Positions 1 through 12,262 of a DNA stretch of 64,000 nucleotides are shown piece by piece. The DNA is from Dicaeum eximium (Eukaryota; Chordata; Aves; Passeriformes; Dicaeidae), in assembly GCA_013396995.1 (NCBI GenBank), contig VWZP01002541.1, forward strand, positions 877,858 through 941,857. Direction: 5' to 3'. The position numbers were made by a program, and so were the translations under genes. Below the pieces are notes generated by a model. It ran no database searches. It worked only from the letters and a program-made list of their open reading frames with translations, and was not told the origin of the DNA. Numbering within the stretch: position 1 is the first letter of the stretch; each line of letters opens with the position of its first letter.

Positions 1-3000
1 CTCTGAACGTAAAATGATTGTCGTAGGATTTGCCTGAGGCTTTGGTACCCACACAAAAATACCACAGAAAATCCTAGAACAAGGAACTTTGCTGCTGCTT
101 CTGCTCCTGGTTAGTCTGGCCAGAAGACTAAAAGCTACTCAGATAAAATGGATAAAATCCCTCTTTATTTCACACTCTGGAATTGCATATGTTTCCCAGT
201 GTGTAGGCCAAGGACTATCCTTGCATTGGGATAGTGGTCATAACTCTATTCCTGTGCCAAGAGCTGAAAGAGGAGGAAAGAAAACCAGATTTTGTTCCCT
301 TCCTTGATCTGTCCTTCCCATGAATTTTTATAAAAAACACTCTGGTTTTGAGGTTGGGAAAAATCACCATTAGTAAAAGACAAGTCAAAGAAAAAGAGAG
401 GGAATAATCTCTGACTGCTCCTTATGTTGTAATAGAGAGATCTGTCTTCCATGTCCAGGTTCAGGTGTCAGCATTACAGGGCAGGAATCCTTCACTCTTC
501 TTCGTATTCGTACTCAGTTGCTAAGCTCTGCCATTCTGAGGAGGTCAAGCAGAATGACACAGCAGTTATATTTTCTTCTCTGTCAGGGGAGAATTGTTTC
601 TTTTTTGCTAGGTAGCTGAACTCTGTTTCCGCAGCATTCCCCAGAGTCCGATAATCAAACGTGGCATTCAGAGGGAGAAGAATTGTACAGTTCACAGGAA
701 GAACTGTTGGCATTTGTGGGTTTCTTGTCCCCTTTCAAGTGTGTCAGCAGGCTGCCCTGCCACAGAAAGCTGAACACATCAAAATGATGCTCTCTGTCTA
801 CTCTTGGTACCTCTTAGTGAGGGTCAAATCGACACTTCTCTTACCCACCAGACTCTTACATCTGTTTCTGACTTTTTTGTATTTTAGACTGGATGGTACT
901 TTGGTTTTCCTTCTTTCACATGCCAGCCCCCAGCAGGTTTGCCAACCTGAAAGCTAACATCTGGGAAAAAAATAGTCTTCCATTCAGCAGCATTGGTAAA
1001 ACTGTTTTTCCGTCTTGGTAATCAGGTAGTTTTCTGTTCTTAAGTGTGTAATGTACTACAAATGCTTGCAGTCAAATAATAAATAACTTACCCACAAACT
1101 TCTGCGATATTTTTGAACTTAACAAAATAGTTCTCCTGTGTGTTATACAGACACAAGTGCATATATATGTTTGTAATCTCTCTGGTGCCAAAAATTATTT
1201 AGCATGAAGAGTTTTCTTTGTTAGAGAACTTGCTCTCCAGAACCAGTGAACCCTGGTCTTCTTTCTCAAATATCTTTGTACAGAAATTATATAGTTTCCC
1301 TTGTAAATGTTTGCTGGAACCACATTTACCTCAAAAGGACATGGTTTTTCAGGCAGCAAGACAGAGCTCTCTCCCTTCTGAAAATTGCATCCTTCATTGA
1401 AGGAGGTGTGTTTCAGCTTCTGCCTCCTGTTTTGTAGTGACTCCTAATGTTCAAAATGTGTTTTTTTCCTGATTTAAAATAATTTTATTGCAGTTAAAGG
1501 AGTTCTTGAAAGCAGTAGGAGGCTTCCTGGTGTTAAAAACCTTTTCATGTCTAGATTTGAGGTAAGAAGGAAAAGTAAAGACAAAGTTAGTTATAAGAGT
1601 TTAGATTTCAGTTAGAAACAGGTTGAGTATGTTCTCTACACATGTGCTAATTTCTATGTGTTTCTATGATAAGAGGATTTTTGCTTAATATATAGTTTTG
1701 TCTCTGAATAATCCATTTAAGCTTTTTAAGCCACGTAAGTATAGGAATCTAGAAAGGCATTGGGACTATGTTTGTGCACTTTCTTGTGCATTATCAGTTT
1801 TCAGTCCTAGTCTGGACTATTGGACTTTTAGTGTCCTTTGCTGAGTGCTTTGTTAATGCAGAACATGAAAGAAATTAGTCCAGAAAATTATATTTCATTC
1901 TTTTCCACCAAAAAGAGTTATTAGCTATCTGTAAAACCTGTTTTTTTAACATAAAACTTGAAAATTCACATAGTAATTCAAGTGATTGCTTAGTGAAATT
2001 TTGATTAAGGTCTGGTTTAGAGTGCTGAGAATAAAACTAAATATTCCATGCTGGTTGTAATACATTAAGATGGAAATTGTTGATTCATCTGAAAGCACAT
2101 TTTTATTCAGTATGTGTTTACTGAGGATGAGTTAATGTTCCAGGGAGAGCTTTACATTTCATACTTCCAAAATATTTTTGCTTAGATGCCTTATGCCTGT
2201 CTTTGATTCCTAAGCTTCTCTCCCACACTCTTGGCATCTGGCAGCATCAAAAGACAATCCCCACACATCCAGGTGGAGGAGAATCCAGAAGACATCCCAC
2301 ATTTAATTTCTGTAGTGTAGCAGCAGTTCAGGGGATCCTTCTGTTTGTTCTGCCAGCTGTGTGAGTTTGATATTCCCTTTTCCATCAAACAGTTGGTGAG
2401 CAGAAAGTGGAAAAGAAATTCCAAGTGACTCAGCAGTAGGAAGTGTTAATGACTCCCTTGGCAAAGAATTGTTTCAGGTCCCCTAGAGCAGCTTTTGATA
2501 CACTTGAGAAAATTTTATATCCAGTAGACAATAAATATAATTAGTAAAATTGTATGCAGTGACATACATGATCCTGGTTAATGCTATCCTTCCACCATTG
2601 TTCAGATTGGTTATACCCACCATGCAAATGAATCAATGCACAGAAATCAAAACACAGCTTTGAACTTGCAGGCTTCTCTCTCTAATGCACAAGGACAACA
2701 GTAGATGTTGTAAGTAAATGTAAGAGAATTCAAATCACAATTGAAGGCATGTGGGTAATGTAACATGTTAACCTTAATTTTACTGAATCTCCTTTTGTGA
2801 GGAAGCCTAGAGTAAAGCTGTGCCTATTCACAATTTAGGTAGGAATTGCAGCTTCCTGTGGTACACCATGGCCCCACTAGGACTGAGGATGCCTTGGGCT
2901 GGCTTTAAGACATTTTGTGCTTTCATGAATAAAATAATGTGGTTTGGTGTGTGAAGAGAGAAAAGGCAGATTGTTCTGTTGTCTCAGCTGAGACATGCTG

Positions 3001-6000
3001 CAGCTTAGCAGCTGTTAATAGCCACACAGGCTGAGCTCTTTGTACTGTGCAGCTCCCACTGAAGAAAATGCCACACTAATATTTGTAGTGGTGTCTGAAT
3101 AAAATGATCTTCTATATTTCAGCTGATAGAACAATTCCTATGACACAATATAATCTATATAATCTATACCCTGTTAGTAATTATTTTTTCCTCATGTTGC
3201 AATAGAGTATTTAATGCATCTAATTTTTGTGAGGAAAATGAGGGAATTGAACATTTAGAAAAGATTTTGCAGTTGAGTATCAAACCAGAATTTTTTGTCA
3301 GTACATTTAACTGGTTTAGAATATTCTGTGTTCACAATAATAACCCTAAAATTAAATTTTTGGATTCGAAACTGGGAACAAATAGGATTCTAGTTTTAGG
3401 ATTAGAAGCCAAATAATTTAAGTAATTTTCTCTTTTACAGTGCTTTAGTAAAAATTTGTCAGTGGAATCTGGGAGGGGGATAAATGGTTTGTATTTCAGG
3501 TGAAATAAATTTTAAGTGAAGTGGATGGTTGTAGCTGGCCATAAAGTCCTAAATGAAATATAGAATTCATACAATTTTTTAAATCCCCAAAACAACTGTT
3601 CAAAGAGGTTAGATGAAGATAATAATTAATAGAATTAATTCTAAATTGTAATTTTATATTGTGTTCATTTTCCTTTTCTGCTGTTTTTTTTTTTAGCAAA
3701 ACCAACAAAAACATGAATATGAATAAGCACTACAAACAGCTGTTTCCTGTATTTTTAAAGGCTGATAATGCTTTCAAATATCTTACTGAATTTTCTGGGA
3801 GATCATTTGACACCCTATTTTATAATAAACACCTTTACTTCCATCTGAAAAAGTTTTTGTCTGAAGGGGCTACTATGGAATGATATTTGTCAAATCAATT
3901 CTTTTGAGTGTTTATGGTCTTGCAGTCCTAAATGGCCATTCCAAAAGCAGCCTGGGGAAGCTGATGTCATTTTCAGAACATCAAAACTGTCTGCTCTGCC
4001 AGAGCAGGACTGGCTTTTGCTTTTTGCAGGCTGTGAGGCTGCCACTTACCACCTCACTGATCCAGAGTCAGACACAGGCAGGGACTCTGTGGCTTGTTTG
4101 AGATTTGGCTTCTTCTCCTCTCCTGCTGCTGGAGCACTAAATTATGTGTAGTTAATTCTTTACAACTCTCTGATGCTTTACTTTGACAGTAACGTGTTAA
4201 TGATCACCAAAGCTTTTGAGCTATTATTCAGTACCCTCCAATTCCTGTACATCAATAAAAATGATGCTCTAAGCAGTATCCACAATCACTTTCTGGCAAA
4301 AATATTCCCAGTGTTAGTGTCTTTTAATGATGAGGATGGATGTTCTGTTGACTCTCCTCTTTCTTTTAATGGTGACTGTAGAAAATAAGACATCCTGGAT
4401 TCCTTTCATTTTTCTCTAGACTGTGATATTTGATAACTTTTTGCAGACAAGGCTTCTGGAGACTGTGCTAGCTTGGGTTTTTAAAAAATATATTGCTATT
4501 TTGCAGTTGCTGTGAAGAGGAATGAAATCTATACTCCTTTTTTTTAATAACGAAAAAATTATCCATGAGAGACTGACTTTTGAAATACAGAGATTTAGAA
4601 CCCTCAGAGAGGCCAGAATGGACCTTGGAAAATAATTTGCCATGAAAAAGAATATAATGGAATTGATGGATCCACCATTCCTCAAGAATTGAGAAGGTCT
4701 GAATCACCAGACACATAGACCATGATGTACTAGAGAGACAGTTTGCCAACTTTCTTCCACTGTCCTAGCTAGTATTTCTCCAAGTCCCACTTCATCTGCT
4801 ATTGGATTTATGATGGACTTATAAAACAAAGACCAGTGTAACTCTTATTAGTGATATTGCTGGTTCATACAAATTAAGAACTTTGGATTGAAATATGAGA
4901 TAGTCCCTGCCTAAAATGAAATCTCAAATAAAACACGGGAGTCCAGTGTCACATGAGCACACTATACATTTTTTTGTTGTTCCTTTCAAAATATCTTAGT
5001 TTTCTCTAACATATGCTCAACAGCTACATGAGATCTTCTGTTGCAATTTCATTCTAAATCAAATTTTAATTTCTTATGTTGAAATTGCTCTTGAGAGTTA
5101 TAATTGCATGATTCTGCATTTCCCATAATAATCTACTTCAGCTTACGTGGTAGATACAATACAGTTAGTCTTAATTATTGCTAGCTGGTAAGATGGTGTT
5201 CTGAAATAATGAATCTTTAAACAATCTTTGTCTAATCAGGACACTAATGAAGTTTAGTTTAAAATACATTATTTTATAAACTGTAATATGCCAGTAAGTA
5301 GTCGTGAGAGTAGAGATGTTTTGATTTTCGCATGATGAATAATTAATGGTATTTTAAACACAAGATCAGTAATTTTGTTGGCCTCCATAATTTTTTGAAG
5401 TATTTGAAGATTGCACAGTTTATTTCTTGTATTTTAGAATTTAGGTTATGGAAACTTCCTAAGCTGTAACATTCTGAATTTGCCACTGAATCCAAGTAGT
5501 TCAGAACTTCAATTCTAATAAGGTCAGTGAGCATGGCAGATATTTATTAACACCCTCTGTGAACTAGGCCATACTTTCAGGTTGCTATTTCAACAACCTA
5601 ATTATATCTGGGTTTGATATTCCAATTTACTAACTATTACTGACTCCTGTAATGGATAGCATGCAGACAAACTGCTGCTTCTGACAGAACCACTGAGAGC
5701 AGCCAGCCTGGTAGCTCAGGCATCCATAAAAACAGTCTAGCTGACCAGTAAAGGGCAAGGAAAAGAGGGATAAAATCCAAAAGAAATGAAGAGAAAGTTA
5801 CTTTTTCAAGAAAAAATGCCAAGATGCCTTACCATGGTGTTTTCTACTGTTCTAAAACCAGCATTTTTCTGTATCAGGTCTCACCATCTTCAGTCTTCAG
5901 GTTAGTGCTTTTTATATTGCTTACACAGTCTGAGCTATTCCCAGTAAATCTGGTTGTGCTGTGATACTCTTCCTGATTAGAAAAAAACTGTAATAGGTAA

Positions 6001-9000
6001 GAGACATAACCATTTTAGAGTGTGTTTTTTAATTTTCTAGCTTATTTGAAAAGTTAGTGCTTAGCAATTCAAATTTTCAAATGGCTGGGAACTTTTCAAT
6101 GTTCATCAGAAGATAGTAGTTTAAAAGCCAAACTTTTATATAGGAATGGGTTACATGTGACTAATGTCTCAATGCCAAAAGAACCACATTTTTCAGTTTG
6201 AGATTTTTAAGGTTAAAACTTGACATTTTTAAAACAAAGAATCCAGCTTTGTGCTGAAATATATTTAATTTTGAAGAGCCATGTAAACTGTAATAATGAT
6301 CAAAAATTATAGGTCTTTTGATATGATTGGCAAAAAAAGTTTCTTTACCCAATTTTTAACATTTCTTTTTGCATGAAACTTTGGATTTTTTTTTTTTTAA
6401 TTTTCCTCCCATTTGAGGACAGGAGCATTCTTGGCAATCAGTTCTGCTCTGTAAAATTATTACCAAGATTTTCCTAATGTGTCTGTCTAACATTCCTGCA
6501 CTCTTCTGTTTGTTTTCTCTACTTCTGTGACTGCTTTTTTACTGTATTCTTTAGAGACCATCTCCTTGCTCAGTACCTTGAGATTACTGCAGAGTTCTGT
6601 ACCTCATATCAACCTCTCTGGGCACACTCCTTGAAATATTTTAAGTTCTCTGATACCTGTTTTTACTGCCAAGTAAACAGCTCTTGCTGGCTGCATTAGG
6701 CTTAATATCCTGTAAACTTCCACTATGGCTTTTTACAAGTATTATGGAAACCTAGGATGCAAGTAGTCTGCAAGTAGCTGATCAGTATCTGCCAGGTGTG
6801 AGCACACAGAAGCACCTGCATTACACGGGGTGCTTAGTTTGCCAAAGTGTCCAGATTCTTGTTTCTGATTAGCCTGTGATATGGGTCTTCTTTAAAGCTC
6901 TTACTAAATTCTTGGCTAACAACAATTATGTTCCATTTATGCTGCTGTTTATGCTTGGCCAGGATATGAACTTCTGCCAAGTTAATGTGTTAACCTGCTT
7001 CAAATCTCTCCTTAAAACTGTTTCTCAGGTTGCTTATATGATTAGTGTAATGCTGGGCTGAGCTCATATCAAGAGCATGGAAAATAAAAAGGACAAATTA
7101 GAGGGTTTGTGGTTGCTCAGAGATGTGTATTAAAATCTGCATCCCAAAATAAAAATTGACAGGACAAGGCCTGAAGAAACTCAACCTGTCTGAAAATTTG
7201 GCCCTGATTTTAAATGGGGACAGACTATATTATTTCTAGAGGGTTCTTCGAGAAAAACATTCACTTTAAATATTTCAGTGGTTGTGTGCAGCAGCCAGCA
7301 TCTAGGGAAATTGATAGAAAACAAAAAAATAAATTACCTAGCTGAAGTTTGTAATCAAAGTAACCTCTTTAATGCTTTCTGAAGAGGGCTTTAAAAGGTA
7401 TCAGTTGTTATTATCCACCAGCTTTAACACAGCAGTAACAATTCTGTTTCCCGTATTTCCTAAGATTGCATTTCCTTAGCCAGGTATTACACTGGGGAGT
7501 GTCAAAGAGGCTGTGCAGGTCAGGCACAGTGACCTGTCCACATGGACAGCACATGGGGGACCTGAGTCCCCAGAAGTGTCCTGTACACCTACATCTCCCC
7601 ACGTGTGATGGCATCACTCTGTCTTCTGTTGCTTGGCATGTAGCTGAGGGTTTCTAAGTGAAGAGCGAAAGAAAGAAGGAACTGAAAACAATGGGGAAGG
7701 CTTTCTGAAGAAAGTCTGTGAAGCCTGCACCAAATGTAGCAACCTGTGGAAAATACAGCAGTAGCAAGGGGAAGGACTTCCATATATGTGGATGAACATG
7801 ATTCCCATAAGCAGCTTGATCTGTTCAGGGTGAGCTCGTTGTAATGGCAGTAACACAGAGATGTGTGATGATGCTGTGTGCTGGCTCTCTTGTGCTGCTC
7901 AGAAAGCCTACAGCTTTTGACCTGACGTATTGCAGACACTAGAATTCAGCACATAGTAATCCAAACCTTTATTTTTACTTCGTGTTCTCTCACGTTATGA
8001 TTACAGAATGTTGCAATATTCTTTGTAAGTTGTCTGAAATCTTAGGAGTGAAACTGTGAATTGAGGTATTACCAGAATAGGAAGGATCCTATTAAATCCT
8101 TAAAAGTGTATGATGTGTGTGAGAATAAATGGAGTGGTTATTTTACATGTGGCATGTGTTGCAGTAAATGGCAAGAGTGCAGTAGTTACCACTGAGGATA
8201 CATTGTTTTACCATGGATTATCAAGGTTCTGCTGTATGAAAGAATGGAAGAGAGTTTAAGTTGGTAAAATATATCTCAGAACCTAATTTTTAACTGATTT
8301 TTTTTTTAGCATAACATTTCTTTTTAAGCTCATAGTTATACAATGCTCTCTTAAGGATTCCTTTCCTGTTTCTACAATTTGACCTTTTTTTTTTCCAAAT
8401 TCTTCTCAAAGCATATCCTGATGAGTACACACTCTGCAGACCCCATTGTCTGCAGCAGCAAGTTGATACTTGCTATCATTCTTTCAGCTGCTTCTTTTTC
8501 TTGGAGGCTTCCTCTCTGTCTTATATAATGTTCATTCATTTTTCCTGCTCTTTTCTCTGGGGAAGCCTGTAAAGATATATATGATAAATTTCTTCAAGTA
8601 GATAATTTAAAATTACTATCTGGCTTGCTTGGTAAGTGGGACAAGAAAAAAAAAAGTAAGTTTTGATAAATCAGAATGCATCTGGTAAAGTCTTAATGCA
8701 ACAAAAAAATATCCACCTGTACTTCTGGGAGCAATGGTCAGCCCTCAGCTCCATCAGCAATAAATCTGGCTTCAGTTAAATGAATTTCATGTTCCACCAC
8801 TGTATTTTATTGTTCCCTTAGGTTAGCTAAAACTATTGCTTTCGCTGCTGCTGCAATCAATGATGTTATAGAACTTTATACTTCAGACTGAGCCAAAAGA
8901 TTGCAGTTAACAATGTGTGATGATGATGAAAAAAAGTCAAACTCTTTCTCTGCATCATTTAATCTCACCTTGAATTATCTGTGTCACCAGAAACACAGCT

Positions 9001-12000
9001 CAAACATTCTGTTTGCTATTCTGCTTATTTATATGATTCCCAAATAGTCTTCCAAATAGAAAATAATCTGAAAGTTTCTTCAGTATTTTTTGTTATAAGT
9101 TGTTAGAAAATAACGATTGTTTTTGAAGTTTTTTTGCAGAATAGTACAGTATTCTTTAATGGGAAAAAACCCCTGCCCACATGAAATTATGCAATCAAGT
9201 GTCTTCAACACTAGTATGTGCTGATATTTATGCTCACATATATGATACCTAAATAAATAACTAGAAGATAATTAGCAAAGCTAATCCTTCTATTTTTTGG
9301 TATAAAATCTTTTTTCTAATATTACAATTTTTATAACTTCCCAAAATTGTTCATACTTTGGACAAAATGCTTTATTGTTGTGGATTTATGTTTTCCATCA
9401 TTGCAGGTAAAGTAGCAAACAGCTTTGTTGAGTCAGTTTGACAGAATTCTCTCAGCTTGTGAGAGACTGATTGCTAAAGAGGAGAGCACATTTCTGACCT
9501 GCAGCTGTCGCTTGTCACAGAGGCAGGAGCTGTGGGTTATCCTCCCCAAAATCAGCCAGTTGGCTTGGAGGTTCCAGTGAAGCTGACCATCAGCAGGCTT
9601 GCTGCCTTATGCTGGCAAGGGATGATGGATAGGAAATGAGAAAGATCTCTTCTGGGGAAAAGGAATCAAGAACAAAAGGTTCCTCTCTTCAAACCAGCCT
9701 CTGTTTCTCCTGGGGGGAAAAAAGGAACTCCCAGGGTGTCTGACCCTGCTAGGGACCAGGGAAGAGCCACCAGCTCTTTGTTGTTGCAAGGCAGGCTTGC
9801 TGCTGGCCTATCCCTGGCCAGGGTTGGCTGAAGGTCCTCCTCCTGCCAAGCTAAAAAGTTCTAGCTGTGCTTAGTTTTCAACCCACAGAAGGGACTTGCT
9901 GCTGGTGTGAGGAGATGAGACTCTGTAGGCTTTGACAAACTGGCCTACAATTCATGCTGATGGTGAATTAGACAAATGTATTTATTCCAGCTTGATCGCA
10001 GAACCTTTGATTAAATTATGTTTTTCTCTATTTTCTCATGAAGGGCCACATCTGCTCATGTGGAAATAGCTTGTAACAACATTGAAACATAAATTATTTG
10101 ATGAACTACTTAGGACTATTCACTTAATGCCTGATAATCCTGTGAACATGTTAATGAGTGGCAATTCTCTGATGATTGAACTGCTTTAAAATGTCTTTCT
10201 ACTTATATGTCATTAGAATGAACTTGGCCCTTCTAAAACATCCATTATTCATCATGTTCCAGCATTGCATCTGACTGCATACCACTTTAATTTCCCTCAT
10301 TTAACAAAACAATCTATTCACTACGATAGTTTGAAGCATGTCTTCTAAATCAGAAAAACCTGACTTAATATATAGTGTTAGTTATCTTTACAAGTAGAGT
10401 AGAGCAAAGTGTAGCATCCGAAATTGTAATTACACACAGTGCATTTGGATATGCTAACTAAAACTAAATGGAAGTTTTAAGAAAAAAACTTTGTTGAAAT
10501 CAATGGTTTTGTTAGCTGGAGAAGTAGGAAAAGCACGAGGTTGATTTTTCTTTCTGAAATAGCTGAGCAAAAACTTTATCAGTAATCCCTTTTTTCACAT
10601 GCATTTCTTGTCCTGACAACTCAAAAAGCAGAGAATTATGGAGTAGTACTAGTGCAAAAATATATGTTACCATAAACATATTTTTAATGGGTTTTCCTGC
10701 TTTTCCCATGTATTTTTTCATTTTACAAGTCCTGGATCCTTTCACACATTGTGAACCCCATTAAATCTTACATTAGATTTGCTCCTTTTTGCATCTATGT
10801 GTGATGGCTGCTGCAGAAGTGGTTCTTACTTCCCAGCAAGCTCAAGACATCTATCCCAGGAAGTGCTGAACTGCTGAATGGCTCCATGTCTGAAGATTTT
10901 TTAATCATGTGCTGAATAAGCTCCATCTCCTTTAACCAAAAGACAACTTTTGGAAGAGGAGATAGACTACCAGCTAAATAGACCACTTGAAAAGTATCAG
11001 CAGAAATGCATTTGTTTTTCAGTGTAGCTAAATGAATTCCCCATTGAGCTAGTAAAATTCTGACAACAGTGGAGATGAGCTAATAACCTCCCTACAAGCC
11101 AGAAATCTTTATTCTCAGAGAGTCTTGTAAAATGTGCACAAATATGTGATGAAACTGTGACTAAACTTTAATGCTTTTATTTTGAAAACCACTTCAGTAT
11201 TTTTAATTTTGCTTTTAAAATAATTTTTGGCCTTACTAGGAAAGGGGTCACTTATGCTGGGCTTATTTATCACAGTTTTTTGATCAACCATGTGTTTAAA
11301 ACATTCTGTTTCAGTTGGTTGCCACAGTAAAATGTTTGGGCAGATGTGGGAAGTTTATGAATGCTTTTCTGTAAGCAATAGAGTTAGGGCTCCCTGTTGA
11401 TTGTATTCATGCTTTCAGCAGCTCTTGGTACAATAGAAGTTAATATAGTATTGATTAGCATACAGAATGGTTAAAATGTGAATAAAATATGTATTAAAGA
11501 AATGGAACATTTATGTGCTAGGAGGAAAATACTGAATAAGGTGGACTTTGAAATATATAAGTAGCATTGATCTCTCTGTGTAGGACTAAGAATATTGATG
11601 GAATCAGAATAAACTAAGAAACTCGACTGTGGGCTCGCTTTTTAAAATTTCTGCCTCTTCCTGTGGATCACAATCTTCCTTTGTTCATAGCTCAATAAAT
11701 AAGAGTTAGTTTGCAATGAGTTAAGAATTAATTACAGTGAATTTCTAGTGAACCATTTCAAAACAGTATTAGCTTTTTTCATCATTCATTCCTTAAAGAT
11801 GGCAGCTTATGGGACATCTATTTAGTGCTTCATCTATGTCAGTACCAAAATTGAGTTAGTGCTGTCTTAAGCTTTCATAAACCTTTTAATGATTAAACTT
11901 CTAATGGTATGTTAAACTTTTCCTTCCAACTAACCATGACAGTGTTTGTGGATATATTGCTATAGCTTTGGCTACATTTATGTGTAAATCAACCTTTAAA

Positions 12001-12146
12001 AAGCCTTAATGTTCTTTATGGAAATGATTCTGAACTGTTTTGTATGGAGAAATTGTTATTAACAGTGCAAATAGTCTACAGGTTCTACAAAATGTTAGAT
12101 AAGGACTGTTTAAAAATATTAATTAATGTGTGTTTTTTTAATGCAG
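1..12146 (+). other. NEBL: NEBL intron (3' part), no known exon
   Basis: This is presumed intron, because the first recognised NEBL exon begins at 12147 with a mid-codon acceptor that needs one base from an upstream exon. The intron ends in a run of pyrimidines followed by AATGCAG. The preceding linker exon known in other vertebrates (a Ser/Arg-rich stretch) is not visible here, so it should lie upstream of the window. The sequence is A+T-rich with many stops in all frames. About 9480-9850 is a richer G+C patch without recognisable content. About 10030-10300 is unique-looking sequence that could be conserved. One exon-like segment sits at 1494-1561 and is listed separately. No CR1, LTR or RNA gene was recognised in this stretch. 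Confidence 0.75.
1494..1561 (+). other. Candidate cryptic or alternative exon in NEBL intron
   Basis: The 68-bp segment is preceded by a T-rich stretch and TTGCAG, and is followed by GTAAGA, so both splice sites are good (GAG|GTAAGA donor). It is open in the frame that needs one base from the exon before it, reading KGVLESSRRLPGVKNLFM and four more residues, and it ends on a codon boundary. These are the same entry and exit phases as the 12147-12262 exon, so it could replace that exon without shifting the SH3 frame; including both would shift the frame. I know of no such peptide in nebulette. Pseudo-exons of this quality occur by chance in long introns, so this is only a candidate. Confidence 0.2.
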
Positions 12147-12262
12147 CCCCTGTTCTCCCTGGGGCATATCAACAAAGCCAGACTCAAGGATATGGATACA
12201 TGCACCAGACCAGTATGTCATCCATGAGGTCCATGCATTCACAGCCTCATTCAGCAAGTCTG
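12147..12262 (+). CDS. NEBL: NEBL linker exon (penultimate coding exon)
   Basis: This exon encodes part of the linker between the nebulin-like repeats and the C-terminal SH3 domain of nebulette and LIM-nebulette (LASP2), actin-binding proteins of the cardiac Z-disc and focal adhesions. The acceptor is a T-rich tract plus AATGCAG and the donor is CTG|GTGAGT. It enters after the first base of a codon (if that base is G, the first residue is Ala) and leaves on a codon boundary, joining in frame to the SH3 exon. The peptide, APVLPGAYQQSQTQGYGYM then HQTSMSSMRSMHSQPHSASL, closely matches my recollection of the vertebrate NEBL linker, which has the same Gln/Gly/Tyr-rich part and MHQTS-SSMRSM motif. 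It is Ser/Met-rich and probably disordered. The last residues (SQPHSASL) differ from the shorter mammalian ending as I recall it. The segment is shared by both isoforms as far as I know. Confidence 0.93.

Noticed and set aside
492..713. Minus-strand 73-codon frame with acidic C-terminus (EYEYEEE)
   Set aside because: Protein-like at first glance, but it lies in a NEBL intron with no recognisable family, splice signals or promoter.
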